Source: Capillidium heterosporum (Eukaryota; Entomophthoromycota; Entomophthoromycetes; Entomophthorales; Capillidiaceae). From it: DNA of 64,000 nucleotides. Position numbers and translations under genes: made by a program. Location of the stretch: positions 496,001 to 560,000 of the forward strand of contig WBMQ01000011.1 of the NCBI GenBank assembly GCA_016630905.1, in the 5' to 3' direction. The first letter of the stretch is position 1, and each line of letters opens with the position of its first letter. The notes beneath the pieces were generated by a model. That model had not been told where the DNA came from and searched no databases. It was given only the letters and a program-made list of their open reading frames with translations. Below, one piece after another: positions 23,346 to 35,761 of this stretch.

Positions 23346-24138
23346 ACTGCAATTTTAATTAACCTTGGCACTGATATTTAATTCTTGTTCTGGTTTGTGT
23401 TGCTCTTGGTTGAAAGATAGTTTTGTCAGATGTCACTTTTATCCATCAGTTCCATTTTCAAAATTCTAAATGACTTCTGATATCAGCTACGTGTCTGTGC
23501 CATAGGCTCAAATTATTGAAAAAATGGCAATGGTAGAGTTTTATATTTACACAGTTTCTTAATATAATAGCATACCACTGTTAAACTTTTATTCAAACTG
23601 CTACTTAGGACTATGTACCTCTAAACAAAAGACTTAGATTGATAGCCATTGAACTGTTAATTTCATTTAAGCTGATGCGTGATAGCAGTGAAGAGACGTA
23701 CCAACTACTTTAATCTTTGTGCAAATCTTCACCAATTAAAGGTAGTTTTGATATGGCCTTTTAAGGTAATCTTATAGAGCTGTAGCTAGCTGTCATAAAA
23801 CTGCTACACTACACAGCATATTTTGACTCTATGTTATTTTAATGATCATGCACAGCTAGCGAAAAGGTTTATAGGCTTTTAAAGTTTTCAATATTTATCT
23901 AAAATATGGAAAAACTGCTTACTATGCATACTAGAGATATAAACCTTTCATATATTTTAGTAATGTTGGCTTTTACCTTCAGATTTGCAAGTTTTTGATC
24001 AAATATCCTGGCTGATTTCATAGACCTGAGCTTGAGCTATCGAAAGCCAAAAGCAACGATTGGCTCAAATCAAAGCTCAAATCCCCAATAAATCAGACAT
24101 CAAAGAAATCAAGCTTTGTTCAAAAATCTCCAGCAGGT
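23346..24138. other. Divergent intergenic region between TBCK and FRG1
   Basis: A shared upstream region of about 790 bases between divergent genes. AT-rich, no unambiguous TATA box or repeat; no additional gene supported. Confidence 0.5.
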
Positions 24139-24963
24139 ATGGCATCAAAACCAAGTCGATTGACATTCAAAGGTGACAACAAAGTCAAGAAGAAAAAACG
24201 TTCAAACAGTGAAAGAGAGGAGAAGAAGCGTAACCGAAACCAAGAGGATGATGGTGCCGGATGGCAACGTGTAGAATCAGTTGATGAGTTATGTAGCCCC
24301 CTCTTCCTATTGATAAATGAGCGACCTGTAAGAGGAATATTTATAGACAGTGAGGACAGTTCTGTCTCAACTCAGCCTTTAGAAGGAGAGGATATAGATA
24401 GTTTAGAGCCAACTCAGATCGAGCAAGTTCTCGTTGGAGTAAAAGTAGCTGGTAGCCAAAGCATCTACCTAAAGAGTAGTCACAGTACCTTTTTAGCTAC
24501 CGACAAACTGGGGCAGGTAACGGCAAGTCGTATAGCAGCAGGATTACAGGAGGAGTGGATGCCAATAGTAAAAGAGGATGGTATAGCTTTCCAATCCCAT
24601 TACAGCACCTTTTTAGAGTACGATGCCAAAACGCACCAGCTGAGAGCCGATTCTGATACGATAGGCTTTAGCCAAACCTTTGTCATCTTATGTCAGACCA
24701 AATTTAAGATCAAGGCCAAGAAGGCTAGGTTAGCAAACCAAAATAGATTGTTGGGACTGACGGAGGCCCAACCTTTCAACCCCAACTTGGAAGTGGAGAA
24801 GGCCAAGACTTATGTAGCTTGGAACTCCCAGTTCAAGCAGCATTCCATTGTTGATGGAAAATCCGATGTCAAGATGTTGAAGAAGGCCTATCAGGAAGGT
24901 AATACGAACGAGTACCTGTTGAATAAGAGGGAGAAGGCTAAGTCCGATAGACACTGTAAATGA
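24139..24963 (+). CDS. FRG1: FRG1 family protein
   Basis: Intronless, 274 residues. An N-terminal lysine/arginine-rich stretch (KVKKKKRSN, nuclear/nucleolar signal) is followed by the beta-trefoil (fascin-like) fold: VGVKVAGSQSIYLKSSHSTFLATD, then a second trefoil unit FQSHYSTFLEYD and a third around FSQTFVILCQTKFK, ending in a basic helix. This is FRG1, a nucleolar and Cajal-body protein that binds RNA and F-actin and associates with the spliceosome. Full length compared with the family (about 258 residues). The neighbouring Prp38 is also a splicing factor, but genes on opposite strands here look otherwise unrelated. Confidence 0.9.
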   Translation: MASKPSRLTFKGDNKVKKKKRSNSEREEKKRNRNQEDDGAGWQRVESVDELCSPLFLLINERPVRGIFIDSEDSSVSTQPLEGEDIDSLEPTQIEQVLVGVKVAGSQSIYLKSSHSTFLATDKLGQVTASRIAAGLQEEWMPIVKEDGIAFQSHYSTFLEYDAKTHQLRADSDTIGFSQTFVILCQTKFKIKAKKARLANQNRLLGLTEAQPFNPNLEVEKAKTYVAWNSQFKQHSIVDGKSDVKMLKKAYQEGNTNEYLLNKREKAKSDRHCK

Positions 24964-25172
24964 AGCTGTTATCTGCTAGATAAATAAAGTTTTTATAGTA
25001 TTGAGTTTATATTTTAAATGTATAAGAGTATAGTAATATAATGATGAAGTTCAAAAAGACATAGCATGTGCTTTTATTAGACAGGCTCAATGTAAAAATC
25101 CGGCGTCAGAAAGCTACTTTTTTACCTCTACTACGTGGAAACAGTTTAAAAAACAATTAAACAACTTTTCCG

Positions 25173-25845
25173 TTATTCCTCCTCTTCACTTTCCCCTTCT
25201 TCCTCTTCCTCCTCATCATCTTCCTCCTCACTCTCCATCTCCAATTCCAGTTTACTAACTTTGGGAGGTAACTCATCCATTTCCTCTAAGACGTTGCGCT
25301 TGTGGATCCTTGGCAAAATGATATCACAAACTCGATCCTCCCTCAACAAACTATCTATAAAATCGTCCATAAAGCTAATGGTAAACTCACCGTTGCTATT
25401 CTGGACACGCAATTTACGGTAGTCTTCAATCAGTGGTTCCAAGTAGGTATAAACTTGTAACGGTGTACCTACTAACCTCAGATAGAAGGCAGCTAGAGCG
25501 CGCAGGTATTTGAAATCAGGGTCCTCTAAATAAGCTAAAATAATTTCCAGCTCGGGTTGCAGTTCCAGAAGTTTTAAAGTTAGGCAGAGGAATTTGGTAG
25601 GTTTCTGGTTCCCATAACTTCCACCTATACAGTTCAGTTGTACGGCTCGTTCGATCAAGGTTTCAGCTAATAAATAAATATACAGAATTGGTAAATTTAA
25701 AAATATGGTTAGTCAAATTACCAGTTAAACCGAAACATTCCTCTTTCCAGTACATGGATTCGTAGATACGCAACTTCAAAATCTTCTCTATAAGGTTGTG
25801 GGGGTCCGTACCGTGCACTGATTTAAATTCTATTGGACCTTCCAT
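25173..25845 (-). CDS. PRP38: Pre-mRNA-splicing factor Prp38
   Basis: Two exons, 25722-25845 and 25173-25666, give 205 residues. Prp38 is a component of the U4/U6.U5 tri-snRNP needed for spliceosome activation (pre-B to B). The family core is plain: SVHGTDPHNLIEKIL at the N-terminus, RIYESMYWKEECFGL, then the helical repeat with LIERAVQLNCIGG, PTKFLCLTLKLLQ-like segments, FKYLRALAAFYLRL and FMDDFIDSLL. It ends in a long run of glutamates instead of the RS-rich tail of animal PRPF38A. Start at 25845 (MEGPIEFKS); an earlier ATG in the same frame at 25932 adds an unlikely extension. Confidence 0.93.
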
Positions 25846-26369
25846 CTTGATTGTATTTTTGATAAACTGATAAACTGAATAAACCAACTTTTTCTTGCAA
25901 TTCGAACTTGTTGGTATTGGTAAAAGACTCAATCAAATGAAATAAGCCTATTATGAAAGCCATTTGCAAAATATTCAATGTCTCTATGAATTGCACTTTT
26001 GAAGTAAAATCAAGAATACTCTCAAAGAACTTTATTATAGCTTTTATCAGCTTTCATTTTAGATTCTATATAAAGACTATTGATTATGATACACCCATAT
26101 TAACACTTATCAATACTAGCTTTATTTTAATATATACGATATAGAATACATTTTGGAGTTAGATATATAAATGTTAAAGTTTTTAATAAATTTAAAATTT
26201 ATAAAAGAATATAATTTATTAGCTTAATCTACCTTGCTATACTAATTGCTACTGCAGTTTTAATTAAATCTAACTATTAATAAAAATATATCTATAATGT
26301 TATAGTTATTTTAGCTAATAATTTATAAATTGCCTGTTAAGAAGCATCTACAAAAAACACTTACCAGCA
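25846..26369. other. Intergenic, very AT-rich
   Basis: Upstream flank of Prp38 with runs of A and T; nothing else seen. Confidence 0.5.
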
Positions 26370-27010
26370 AGGGTTAGCCAAGAAGCAGCAGTAGCTAGTA
26401 CCCCATAAAGGCTGAATAAGTTGACGATAAGGCTATATAAAGAGAAAGCTCAAGCTTGGAGCTTGATCCAAAGGTAGTGAGCAGATGAAAATACTTCAAT
26501 CGTAATCGGATTCATTGGTTCAATTGAGTTCTATGATTTCGGTTCAGGTCAGTGCAACTCTCTGGCTTGGAGGAATGCTAATTCTCAGTTATAAGGCTAT
26601 GCTATTGGCAGTGAGTCTATACTATGCCGATAATAGAAGAAATATCAAACGATTTAAAACGTTTATTTAGTAATTACTTAACCTACTACTAAGTTCACCA
26701 TGTGCCTTGTATAGAATACTCAACTTCAGTAATAGGTATTCTGGATACTGGAAGTTAGGTAAAACGCTAATCATCAGTACCAATGTCCATATTGTTCTTC
26801 TGGATGATCATCAATGATTTTAGGTAATACAAAGGTTGACCAGGAACAACCAATGCTAAATTAGATACTTAATTCATGCTAAAGGGAGTTTCTAACATTA
26901 CTAGGGTAGATATCGAACTGATAGTCTATAGGTTTGGGATATAGGTTTGAATTTTGCTATTAGGCGAAACTGCAGCTAATTTAGGAAGATTTCCTTGCAC
27001 TAGGTTTATA
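26370..27010 (-). pseudogene. Possible remains of a membrane-receptor gene
   Basis: Minus-strand fragments in different frames look like pieces of a multi-pass membrane protein: a hydrophobic segment LFSLYGVLATAASWL (about 26370-26460) and a loop-like piece GCSWSTFVLPKIIDD followed by HPEEQYGHWY (about 26760-26850). The cysteine followed by an aromatic-rich acidic loop recalls extracellular loop 2 of class-A GPCR-like proteins found in many copies in some early-diverging fungi. Stops separate the pieces. Weak evidence; could be chance. Confidence 0.2.
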
Positions 27011-27579
27011 ACTCAACAATAAGAGTTGTAATAGCTTTGGTTGCTATACTTAAGCTTTAGTCTATTCTTTTAGTATCTTTTTAGACTTAGGGCTTAGCCA
27101 TCATCTTATAAGCTCTTTTAATAATATATCGCCTTTATCTTACTATTTCGAAAGTTTAGGTCTTTGTTGCTAATATAGTAGTATATGTTGATTCTGCTTT
27201 TCTAATCTAACAAGCTATCTACTTAGAATATAAATTTATTATTAGTTGGATCTAATAGCACTTCTTTAGATTTTATACTTATACTTTAAAATTTGATAAG
27301 CATAAATATATGAAAGTATATATTAAATAGAATTAAAAATAAAGATGCTTAAGAAACTAGATTTTATCAAATAGCTAATCTAGATTTAAAAAAATATATT
27401 ATATACATATGTATTTGTTGTAAAATAATGATGTATAATATATAGCAGTTAAATGGAACTTAAATAAAGCTGTTAAAATAAACACTGAATGATAGAATAG
27501 AGGCTTTTAGAATATACTGTAGATAAGGTATCGATATGAAATAGAAAATAAAAACAAAAAAAATGAAAACTTTATTCTT
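27011..27579. other. Intergenic, AT-rich
   Basis: Nothing recognisable. Confidence 0.5.
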
Positions 27580-28016
27580 TTAAGCTTGTAAAGCTTCATT
27601 CGGGTCTTGGATAACTATCATCAGGAACTCTTTATCTACAATATACAAATATACGTTTAAAAATTAAATAAACTTGTATTATAAATAATAGATTTAAACA
27701 AACTTTACCTGGACTAATTAAAATTTCATGTTTAGCAGTACGCACTCTTAGAAACTTCAAGGTATCCTAATATTGCAACAAAACAAAAATAAGTAAATGA
27801 AATAGATGGGTAATTTACCTGGTCGTCAATATCAATAACCGATTGACTTGCAACCTTGACTAAATTTTTGATAGTTGAACCGTACACTTTAGTCAAGTTT
27901 TCATTTAAATTCGATTTGATGGTCATGCCATCTTCTTTTGTCAAGATAAGGACACCTTTAACACCCTTCTTGGAGCTTAGGCGTAAAAATGTCTGCTCGA
28001 TATCAATTTCCGTCAT
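27580..28016 (-). CDS. DYNLRB: Roadblock/LC7 dynein light chain
   Basis: Three exons (27819-28016, 27709-27766, 27580-27635) joined in phase give 103 residues, the usual length. The roadblock fold is clear: EIDIEQTFLRLSSKKGVKGVLI at the start, EDGMTIKSN, then TLKFLRVRTAKHEILISP and the closing FLMIVIQDP. These light chains dimerise and hold the intermediate chains of cytoplasmic dynein; related proteins act in Ragulator-type complexes, but the exact C-terminal IQDP form is that of the dynein subunit. Confidence 0.94.
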
Positions 28017-28520
28017 TATGTTTTATGCGATGAAGGTATTGTTACTAAAAAGTTGGATGATTGGATATGTTTTTGGGTGTTGAGGTTTGAAGTGCTTTGT
28101 TTACTTGATGGAGATGATAAAAGGTGAAAGCTTGAATTTGATGGCTACGTAAATCAGGAACCAATAGGATTAATTTTTGAGATGATAAAGTGGAATGCTA
28201 TCGTAGTTGATTGGCATTTAATGGGACAGTGCCTAATGATAATGATAATACATCATGCTCAACATCTGAGCGAAAAGCTTGTAATAAAATATATTGTTAA
28301 ATACCAATAAAGTATCCAGTGGTATATTTAAAGCAATAGCTTTTTGGATGCTCTGTAACTCTTGTCAAAATATAGGAAGACTATTGAAATTCGGTGATGT
28401 TTTAAAGGCTTTGCTAATATATTTGTAAATAATATATATAGTTTGTATACCTTTAAAAACAATATGAAAACTATAGCCTTCTATCAAGCATAAGTCCAAA
28501 TATACAAAACTTTAGTTTTA
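28017..28520. other. Intergenic, AT-rich
   Basis: Promoter of the dynein light chain and 3' flank of eIF2A; no feature supported. Confidence 0.5.
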
Positions 28521-30325
28521 TTAAACCTGAAGCCTCTTGAGGAGTTGAGTCAGTTCACCCAACTCGTAAACGACATCAGATTTGGTGTTGATTTTCTTGA
28601 CTTCCTCCTTCGTTAACTTGACGTCGGAGTTGGTAACCTGCTCCATTAAAGCATTGATCTCCTTCAACTTCTTTTGCAACTGCTGTACCTTCTTCTGGGT
28701 CTGTTCCAGCTGACCGGAGTTCGAACCAGCGTTGGTTTTAGCCGGTTTGGTTCCCTTTCCAGCTGGTTTAGCTGGTTCAGCGCGGTTACGGAGATGGGGA
28801 GGTACGTAAGCTCCAGTTGGTTTGGCTTTGGCTTCAACTTTGATACCAACTGGGGGTGGTGAAGGTAGTTTGGACTTGGTCTTGAACAAGTTGGGGTTCT
28901 GAGGTCGGACCTCGACTTGGTACAGGTTGTCATGTTTCTCTTCGTGAACTAAGGCACCGGATCGATGCCACAGCTTGATACCATTGTCTACACGTAACCT
29001 GGGAGATAAAGTGGCAGTTAAGATGTGTCTGCCATCGGGTAGCCAGTCACAGAATACGGAGCCGGAGGCGTCGACGCTAGACAGCTTCTTGTAGCCGTTG
29101 CAATCAAAGATATCCATGGTTCCATTCAAGTTACCGAATCCAGCTAATAGTAGGTGAGTTCCCTGAGGGCTAAATCGAACGTAGTTTCGAGGGAGCTCAC
29201 CGAAAGCGAAGACGGGGGCAGCTCGGTGGTTGAATACCGTCGTCTTAGCTGGCATAACTATAAAGAGTAAGTTTAAAGTTGAAAATTTTACTTACATCCA
29301 TAGCAGACAGCAAATTCCTTGGAGGTGGGGGACCAAGTTAAATCGTGGATAGGGCCTTCTTTGTCGAGACCAACCCTGCAGTCGAAGTTTCCAGCAGTAG
29401 CCAGATAGTACAAATTGGTCTCTCCATAGTACGATTTACCAGTCTTATCAGTCTCAGTCGAGGTCAAAGCTAGCAATCCGGTACCCAAGTCGTTCCAGTA
29501 CATGTCGATCTTATCAGCCTTGAAAAGTTCTTGGAAGCAACTGGAGAGGTGAAATTGGGTACTGAGTACAACTTGACACTAGCTGGTGCTCCAGTCTTGG
29601 CAACTGGCACGAATGCGGCTACATGTGGTGATTTTCCAGGGGAGAGTTGGAAGGAGCTAATGCCGTTCAACTTCAACTTGTGACTGGGAGCCTTACCCAA
29701 CTTTGCGGCGGTAAAGAAGTGGACTTCGTTAGTTACAATTCGTGCCATCATCGATTCGTCGCTGGTCCACTGAGGTTTCCAGTTCCCATGCATCTTTTGG
29801 ATCAACTTGGCGACAACCTGGCCAGTTTTCACTTCGTAGATGGTGAGGTTGGGGGTTGGACTGCCATCTTCATTCTTGCCTTTTAAGAATTAACATAATG
29901 TAAATAAAAACAAAAATTACCAGCTCTCTGCCAAGTTGATAGGTAGGTTCCGCTGGGGGAAATATCGATATCCTGGATATCGGCATGGTCAATATTCATC
30001 AACTCCTCTTTACTCTCAGCATCGACTACCACCAATCTAAACATAATTACTAAAAGTATTGAAATTTCTGTTACTTTGTGGATGTAGCATAAGCCATATG
30101 CCTTCCATTTTTATCGTAGATTAAATTACGAGCTTCAATCCCATCTAAACCTTTGTAAGAAGTAACTTTACACATTGGGTTCGAGCTTGCATCATTTTCA
30201 ACAATCTTTAAACTTTTAATACTTCTATCTAATAAAAAAGTTAGCCTACCTTATAATATAATATAAAGTGTACATGAGAACTGAGTTAGTGGACTTTTGC
30301 TGCCTTCAGTTGAGTTGGTCGCCAT
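28521..30325 (-). CDS. EIF2A: Eukaryotic translation initiation factor 2A, one frame break
   Basis: Reads from an ATG at 30325 through four introns (the last inserted in the YGF-MPAK block near 29260) to a stop at 28521. The WD40-like beta-propeller and the eIF2A signatures are all present: SPSGTYLSTWQ, YYGETNLYYLAT, YGF/MPAKTTVFN, RFSPQGTHLLLAGFGNLNG, DWLPDGRHILTATLSPRLRVDNG and YVPPHLRN, then a basic coiled coil ending LLKRLQV. eIF2A delivers initiator tRNA independently of GTP in special initiation. Near 29530 the frame shifts by one base in a run of four T; one more T would restore the expected NFFKADK block. This looks like an indel or sequence error, since both sides are well conserved. 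Confidence 0.92.
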
Positions 30326-32036
30326 TATATTTATCTAGGTGTAAACTTTAGCTGAGTAAGGTAGGTCCAAATTCTTTTTCCTTCAGTTTAACTTTGCTTG
30401 TTTGGTTGAAGAATTTGTACCTGAAAGCTATTGGTGGGTTAGAAAGGTTCGGTTAATAAGAAGGTAGAGAGCACTTATATAAGTGGAAAAATATCTTGAA
30501 AGATAGTCCGATTTGAAGCTGTCCTTTTTAATAGGCAAATACAGTGTAGAGGCAGCTATAGTTAGCGCTAGTATATGAGGAAAGTTCAGATGCCTCTAGT
30601 ATCCTTTGTATCCTGATTCAATAAATTGAAAATTAATGAGACTTAACGGAAGGTTTAGACAGCATACACATGGGTGTTGGCTACATTAATTATTTTTATA
30701 TATTTTATTGACAACTATATTCATTCCTAATATATACTCAAGTAAAAAAGACATTAGTTGTTAGTAACAATCTTTCCTTATTATAATGTTAAATTCTTTG
30801 AGCTTTGATATTTGTTTGATAACTCCTGGTAGCTATACCTATTTGATGGCTATTGGAAATATGTTTGATATGAGTAACCTCCTATCTTATTTATGATACT
30901 TTACTACTCCATATCTTTTTACGCAATCCTCCAAGCTACATAAATACTCACCATAGTAGGTCAAGTTTCCTTTAAATTTATACTAATCGCTGCGTAGTAT
31001 TATAAAAATATGTGCTTATAGATTAGTAAATCAATTAAATATAGTGATATGGTGGCAAAAGTGAATTCTATCCTTCATATATATATTAATTTATAATGAA
31101 AACAACTGCATCCTCATCAAATCTTATTTTACATTTGGCTGATAGTAGCGTTTAATAACAACTTCCAGCAAATTAGCTATTGTACTATGTTGAGAGGTAC
31201 CCTGTAGGTAACTTAGCTTTTACGGAGACATCAGTAAACACTATCTTAATTATATAGGCTTACTCGCTACTTAATGCGTACTGTAATTAATTCAACTTAA
31301 TTTCGTCAACTAGAAGCTACATTTAACCAGTTTAATCTCAATCCTCTCTATCACATATCGAAGTCTATTTAACTAATTCAATCCAAACTACAATAGCTAA
31401 TCACTTATATACACTTTTCTGAAAATATATTATAAACTTCTAATCAGTCGATATCCCTTTCAAATTAAATCCTTTCACTTTTATACGTTTGCATATATTT
31501 CACTACCATCTAAAGATTGTAAATCTCAACCACAGGCATATACTATAAAATCTCGGTATGCTATTATTAATATCTATACATAATAGTCATATACTGACAA
31601 AAACCAATGGGCTATCAATAAAAGCTAAATTATCAATATGAATTTATTATCAAAAGCTTTCAACTGCTCTAGCATCTTATAAATGAATTTAGGTTATCCC
31701 TAAAACAATATTTATAGAAGCTATATTTACTACTTGAATACAAGCTACATATAAGTTAATATTAATGCTACTTTATATATAGTAACTAAAGAAAACAATA
31801 TATATACTTAATCTAGAGTATTAAAATTATTGATAGAAACTACAAAAAAGGTACATAAGTTTATTTCATTTACTAGTTAAAGCTACCAGATTTACCGAGA
31901 AAATAAATTAATTTATAGGTATACAACTTATATACCAGTATCGCATAGAAGGTAAATAGAAGTACGACTGACCAATTGTATATTTGCATATATATCCGTT
32001 TTAAATAGTTCAAGCTTAAAAATAAGTTACATAGCG
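30326..32036. other. 1.7-kb gene-free AT-rich region
   Basis: No reading frame, splice series or RNA gene that I can support; tracts of ATATAT and dispersed A/T runs. Confidence 0.5.
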
Positions 32037-32489
32037 CTACTCCTTGCTGTCAAATTCCTTACGAACCAATTTGCGAATCTTGGAAATCCATTCCACTTCA
32101 AAGTCAGTATTTGCATCCTCGTCGTCGTAGTTGAAGTTACGTTTCAGTTCAAGCCTAGTTGGATTGGTATGAGTCGCGATCAAGTTGTTTTCATGTCGAC
32201 TAGTGTTGAGTTGGGAAAAAGTTGGATTCAACCTATTGAAGAAGCTAGTATAAAGTTCTTCTGTGTTGATATAGGCCAATTTAGTACTTGATTGTTGAGT
32301 ACGTACTAGCCTTATATTCAACTGCTTCAATGTCTTTTGAAACTCTAGCAGACAGGCTTCAAACCCTTCGGCGAAACCTTCACGTTCGGCTATACGGGCC
32401 TGTCGGTAAAGTAGTATAAGGGATTGGGCTGCCTTCAAGAAAGACTTGTATAGAGCTTCGGAAAGGATACGTTCATTATTTGGTGCCAT
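32037..32489 (-). CDS. Small helical protein, possibly HAPSTR1/C16orf72-like
   Basis: A single exon of 150 residues. The first half is a pair of amphipathic helices, LSEALYKSFLKAAQSLILLYRQ followed by EREGFAEGFEACLLEF; this arrangement (a sequence of aromatic-spaced helix then a glycine-spaced RxGFExGF helix) recalls the C16orf72/HAPSTR1 family, small stress-response proteins that bind the HUWE1 ubiquitin ligase. The second half is polar and acidic and ends with a basic helix (WISKIRKLVRKEF). The family call is only a resemblance of pattern; a plain hypothetical protein is the safe reading. The reading frame has normal codon composition, so it is probably a real gene. Confidence 0.5.
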   Translation of the reverse strand: MAPNNERILSEALYKSFLKAAQSLILLYRQARIAEREGFAEGFEACLLEFQKTLKQLNIRLVRTQQSSTKLAYINTEELYTSFFNRLNPTFSQLNTSRHENNLIATHTNPTRLELKRNFNYDDEDANTDFEVEWISKIRKLVRKEFDSKE

Positions 32490-33055
32490 TGTTGGTATAA
32501 TAGTTGAGATATGGGTTGCTACTATTTATTTGAAACTTTGGATATTTTTGGTGTTGTGTTGATTTTTGCTTGAAACTTGGAATGAAGAGGTGTTCAGAAG
32601 AATAGATTTTAGGGAAGCTAGGGCTGTGGGATGGGATTCAGATTAAACTTGAAAGTTATCGGAGCTAGCAAATTAAGCTGAGGCACTTTTACAGCAAACA
32701 TATAACCTATCATTTTGTATCTGAGCTTTGATGGTTGGTGGCATACTTGAAATAGGAAGTAAAGTTTTTGGTTGCATAATTGACTAATAACGTCAAGGCA
32801 AGTTGAATTATGGCGAATTCAGCTTTTACTTTGCAGACATTGCTAGTGTCCCATAAAATATGAATTATAAGTTTATTTAGCTTTGATAAAAACTATAATT
32901 TTCAAGGAACAATGAATCCTTTTCGAGAACATGACGCAAAGTTACTAGAAAGTCTATTGAATATCCCTAGCTTAAGCTTACAAAGAATTTTCAAAGAAAA
33001 AGCTAGAACTTTACAAAAGATTCAACCAATTTGATAAGAGAAAATAGAACAAGCT
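32490..33055. other. Divergent promoter region
   Basis: Lies between two divergent hypothetical genes. AT-rich; no other feature. Confidence 0.5.
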
Positions 33056-33835
33056 ATGGCTGAAGATATAGCTTCGAAACCAAAATCAACTACCTACAGA
33101 CTATCTAGCAAACTACGCGTCCTAAATCAACCTCGCAAGTTAACACAGTACAGTTTTATCCCCAACATCTTTACTTCAACAAAATACAACTATGAAGATA
33201 AATTGACTTCCAAGCACTTTGTTAAAAATCATAAATTTGCTAGTAGGTTCTTTCGCAACCATGCTAGTGAACAGAACTTCAAAGTTATGTTTAGAAAAGA
33301 AGATGACGAGAAGTTACCAAAAATATATTTGAATAAACAACCTGGTAAGTTTACTAGTTGTTTTTTACTCATATTTTTTGAATAGATCAAATTTACAAAT
33401 GTCAAGATTTGGAGGACTTGGATGGTACATTTTAAAAAATATTTTGGTATTTATCTTACTTTAGATCTACTTTCTTCGGAAATAGAAGCCGAGCTCCCTG
33501 AAACGGTACTTTTCCTACCTTATATACTCAGCTAACTTTTTTAATAAATAGGATCTACTCAACCTAATCTACGACTACACCCAAAACAACTTTACCAATA
33601 CCAATCCTATAAGCTCCAAGAACTTTAAAAGTCTGGCACCGGACGCTTTACTGTGTCTAGGTACTTTTTAATTTAAAATGTACTTATTACTAACTCTATT
33701 CTTTACTACAAAGGTGTGTTGATGGAGGAGATGATAAAAGATGGGTTGGAGCACCCTAGTGAGTACCCAGAGCCTTTCAAAAAGTTAAAGGAGCCCAAGA
33801 AAAGTTACAAGTTAGCTTTGAGAGAATGGAACTGA
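33056..33835 (+). CDS. Hypothetical protein, five exons
   Basis: Exons 33056-33344, 33386-33424, 33465-33505, 33552-33660 and 33714-33835 join in phase into 199 residues; the clean splicing of four short introns is the main support. The N-terminal 95 residues are basic and polar with aromatic residues (YSFIPNIFTSTKYNYED), then an acidic leucine-rich segment (LEDLDDLLSSEIEAELPE) and a helical hydrophobic C-terminal part (SLAPDALLCLGVLMEEMI) ending in a lysine-rich helix. The C-terminal part resembles in style the small conserved motif of RNA polymerase I factors such as Rrn9, but I would not name it. Unknown function. Confidence 0.6.
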
Positions 33836-34892
33836 TGGTAAAAGGGTACTTTGAGTTGTGCTTGGACATGTTGATTGGGGTAAAAGTATTGTAATTGAAG
33901 TGATAGTTTTAAAAGGAGAGCTGGAGGATTTCGATAGAAAGTAAGTAAAGAATTTGCATTTTTTAAATTTAAGAGTGGGGTTAATTAAATATCAGATTGC
34001 GATGCTAAATAAACTTTTAGTTTTTACTAATTTACTAGTTTTCTCCCAGTTTCTTATATCTCTTTCATCTTATATTAGTTTTGTAGCTCCATATCCTACC
34101 TTTATAAATTTACTACCTGTTAGTTAGTGACCGATTTGTGTTTCTAACTTTTACTTTAGCATTCTTATTTTATTTAGTACATATATTTTGATTTCGATTG
34201 ATATAGTAAATAATCTATCTATTTTTGAGCTTCAATACATTTTAAATAAATATTAAGTTGAAGGAATCGGGTATTTGAATCTAATCAATATATATCTATT
34301 TATATTTCACTCTATTGAAATATTTGGTGATGGGTACAGCTGTAAATTTCATTTTAACATTGCCAAATGCAAGCTTGTCGATATTTACATAAGCAAAGCT
34401 TTTGAAAATGGTTAATCTATTTCGTATATAATTCTATTTAAAAATGATGTATTACGAGGCTACCTTTTAAATAGGTATCTTTTAAGTATACCATCGGTGT
34501 CAATCCTAAACTTTTAGTTATAGCTTGCCGCGTTTCTTTGTAATATACATTCCCTAGCCTAGCCATTAAAGTTGGCATGGCAATTATTTCTGTCCAAATA
34601 GTTTTGATCAATTGACCCTCCATTAGTACCTAAAAACATATCCACAGGTGTCAACTGTTGTACTCAGCAGTCTAAAGTAAAAGGCTATCACCTACTATTT
34701 CAAAGTAGACAAACGTTTTAGTCATTGGGAAGTGAATACTTTGGGTTCAATTTCGAAATTCAACATCTATCTTTTCATACTATTGCTCTATTGGATAGCT
34801 ATCCATTTCTATTCATCAACTAATTCCAACCTAAACTTTCATAAACCTAAAAACTTCAACTTTTCTCACCACCAAAACTCAAGCCAAAAAAC
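33836..34892. other. Intergenic, AT-rich
   Basis: A weak 61-codon minus-strand frame at 34438-34623 is the only open stretch; no support for a gene. Confidence 0.5.
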
Positions 34893-35761
34893 ATGTTAGA
34901 AGAAGGACCAACGTTCTACACCGATGCCGACAAGTACTGGGAGGTAACCATCACCACCTATTTCATTTAATTTAACTCAGCTTAGACCGTAGAACCTACC
35001 GTAGATGGTATGTTGGGTGGCCTCCCCCATTTAGATACTTTAGATGCCCAATACTCCAACCAGTTTCTCAAAACTTTACCCAATTTAGATCCAAGCTACT
35101 GCTTAGATTGTGGTAGTGGTATAGGTCGAGTTACCAAACAAGTTTTACAGCACCATTTCCAGAAGGTCGACTTGGTCGAACGTTCCAGCAAATTTTTGAA
35201 GGAGGCTGAGACTTACCTCAAAGAATTGATTGAGGAAAAGAAGGTGGTCAACTTATTTAATTTTGGGCTACAAGATTTCGTTCCTGAAGAAAAGAAATAC
35301 TCGGTTGTTTGGTCCCAGTGGGTTTTAGGGCACTTGACTGATGGTACTATTCTTTACTTTTTGAATTTTATTAATGACAACTTAGACGATTTTATCCAAT
35401 TCTTTGAACGATGCAAGCTAAGTTTGAAAGATAGAGGGATGATTATAGTCAAGGAAAATTTATCCAAGGTGGGCACCATACCCGATGAAATAGACTCTTC
35501 TATAACTAGGTAGCTTGATTATTTATCCTCCCTTTGTCCTTCTAATTGAATACATATATTTGTTGGGAAATTAGGGATGAGCCTACGTTAAAAGTGCTGT
35601 TTGATAGAGCTGGTTTGAAGTTAGTAAAAGAGGGAGTACAGCCCAACTTTCCTAAAGAACTATTCAAAGTCAAGATGTAAGGCTTTTACAATATTTATAT
35701 ATTCTAAACTATTGCTTATAGTTTCGTACTGGTACCTAAGGATTCCGATGTGAAGTTTTAG
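34893..35761 (+). CDS. NTMT1: Alpha-N-terminal protein methyltransferase (NTMT1/Tae1)
   Basis: Five exons (34893-34943, 34986-35343, 35386-35509, 35575-35676, 35722-35761) give 224 residues, the normal size. It methylates the N-terminal amine of proteins starting X-Pro-Lys after Met removal, including ribosomal proteins. The AdoMet fold is clear: YWETVEPTVDGMLGG, LDCGSGIGRVTKQVL (motif I), VDLVERSSKF, and WSQWVLGHLTDDD, a family signature that is only restored by removing an in-frame 42-nt intron at 35344-35385. The end FVLVPKD is the usual last strand. Without splicing the 42-nt intron the frame stays open, so intron retention would add 14 residues before FIQFF. Confidence 0.93.

Noticed and set aside
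35344-35385. Fourteen-residue insert in NTMT1
   Set aside because: It is an in-frame 42-nt intron; removing it gives the family motif LGHLTDDD.
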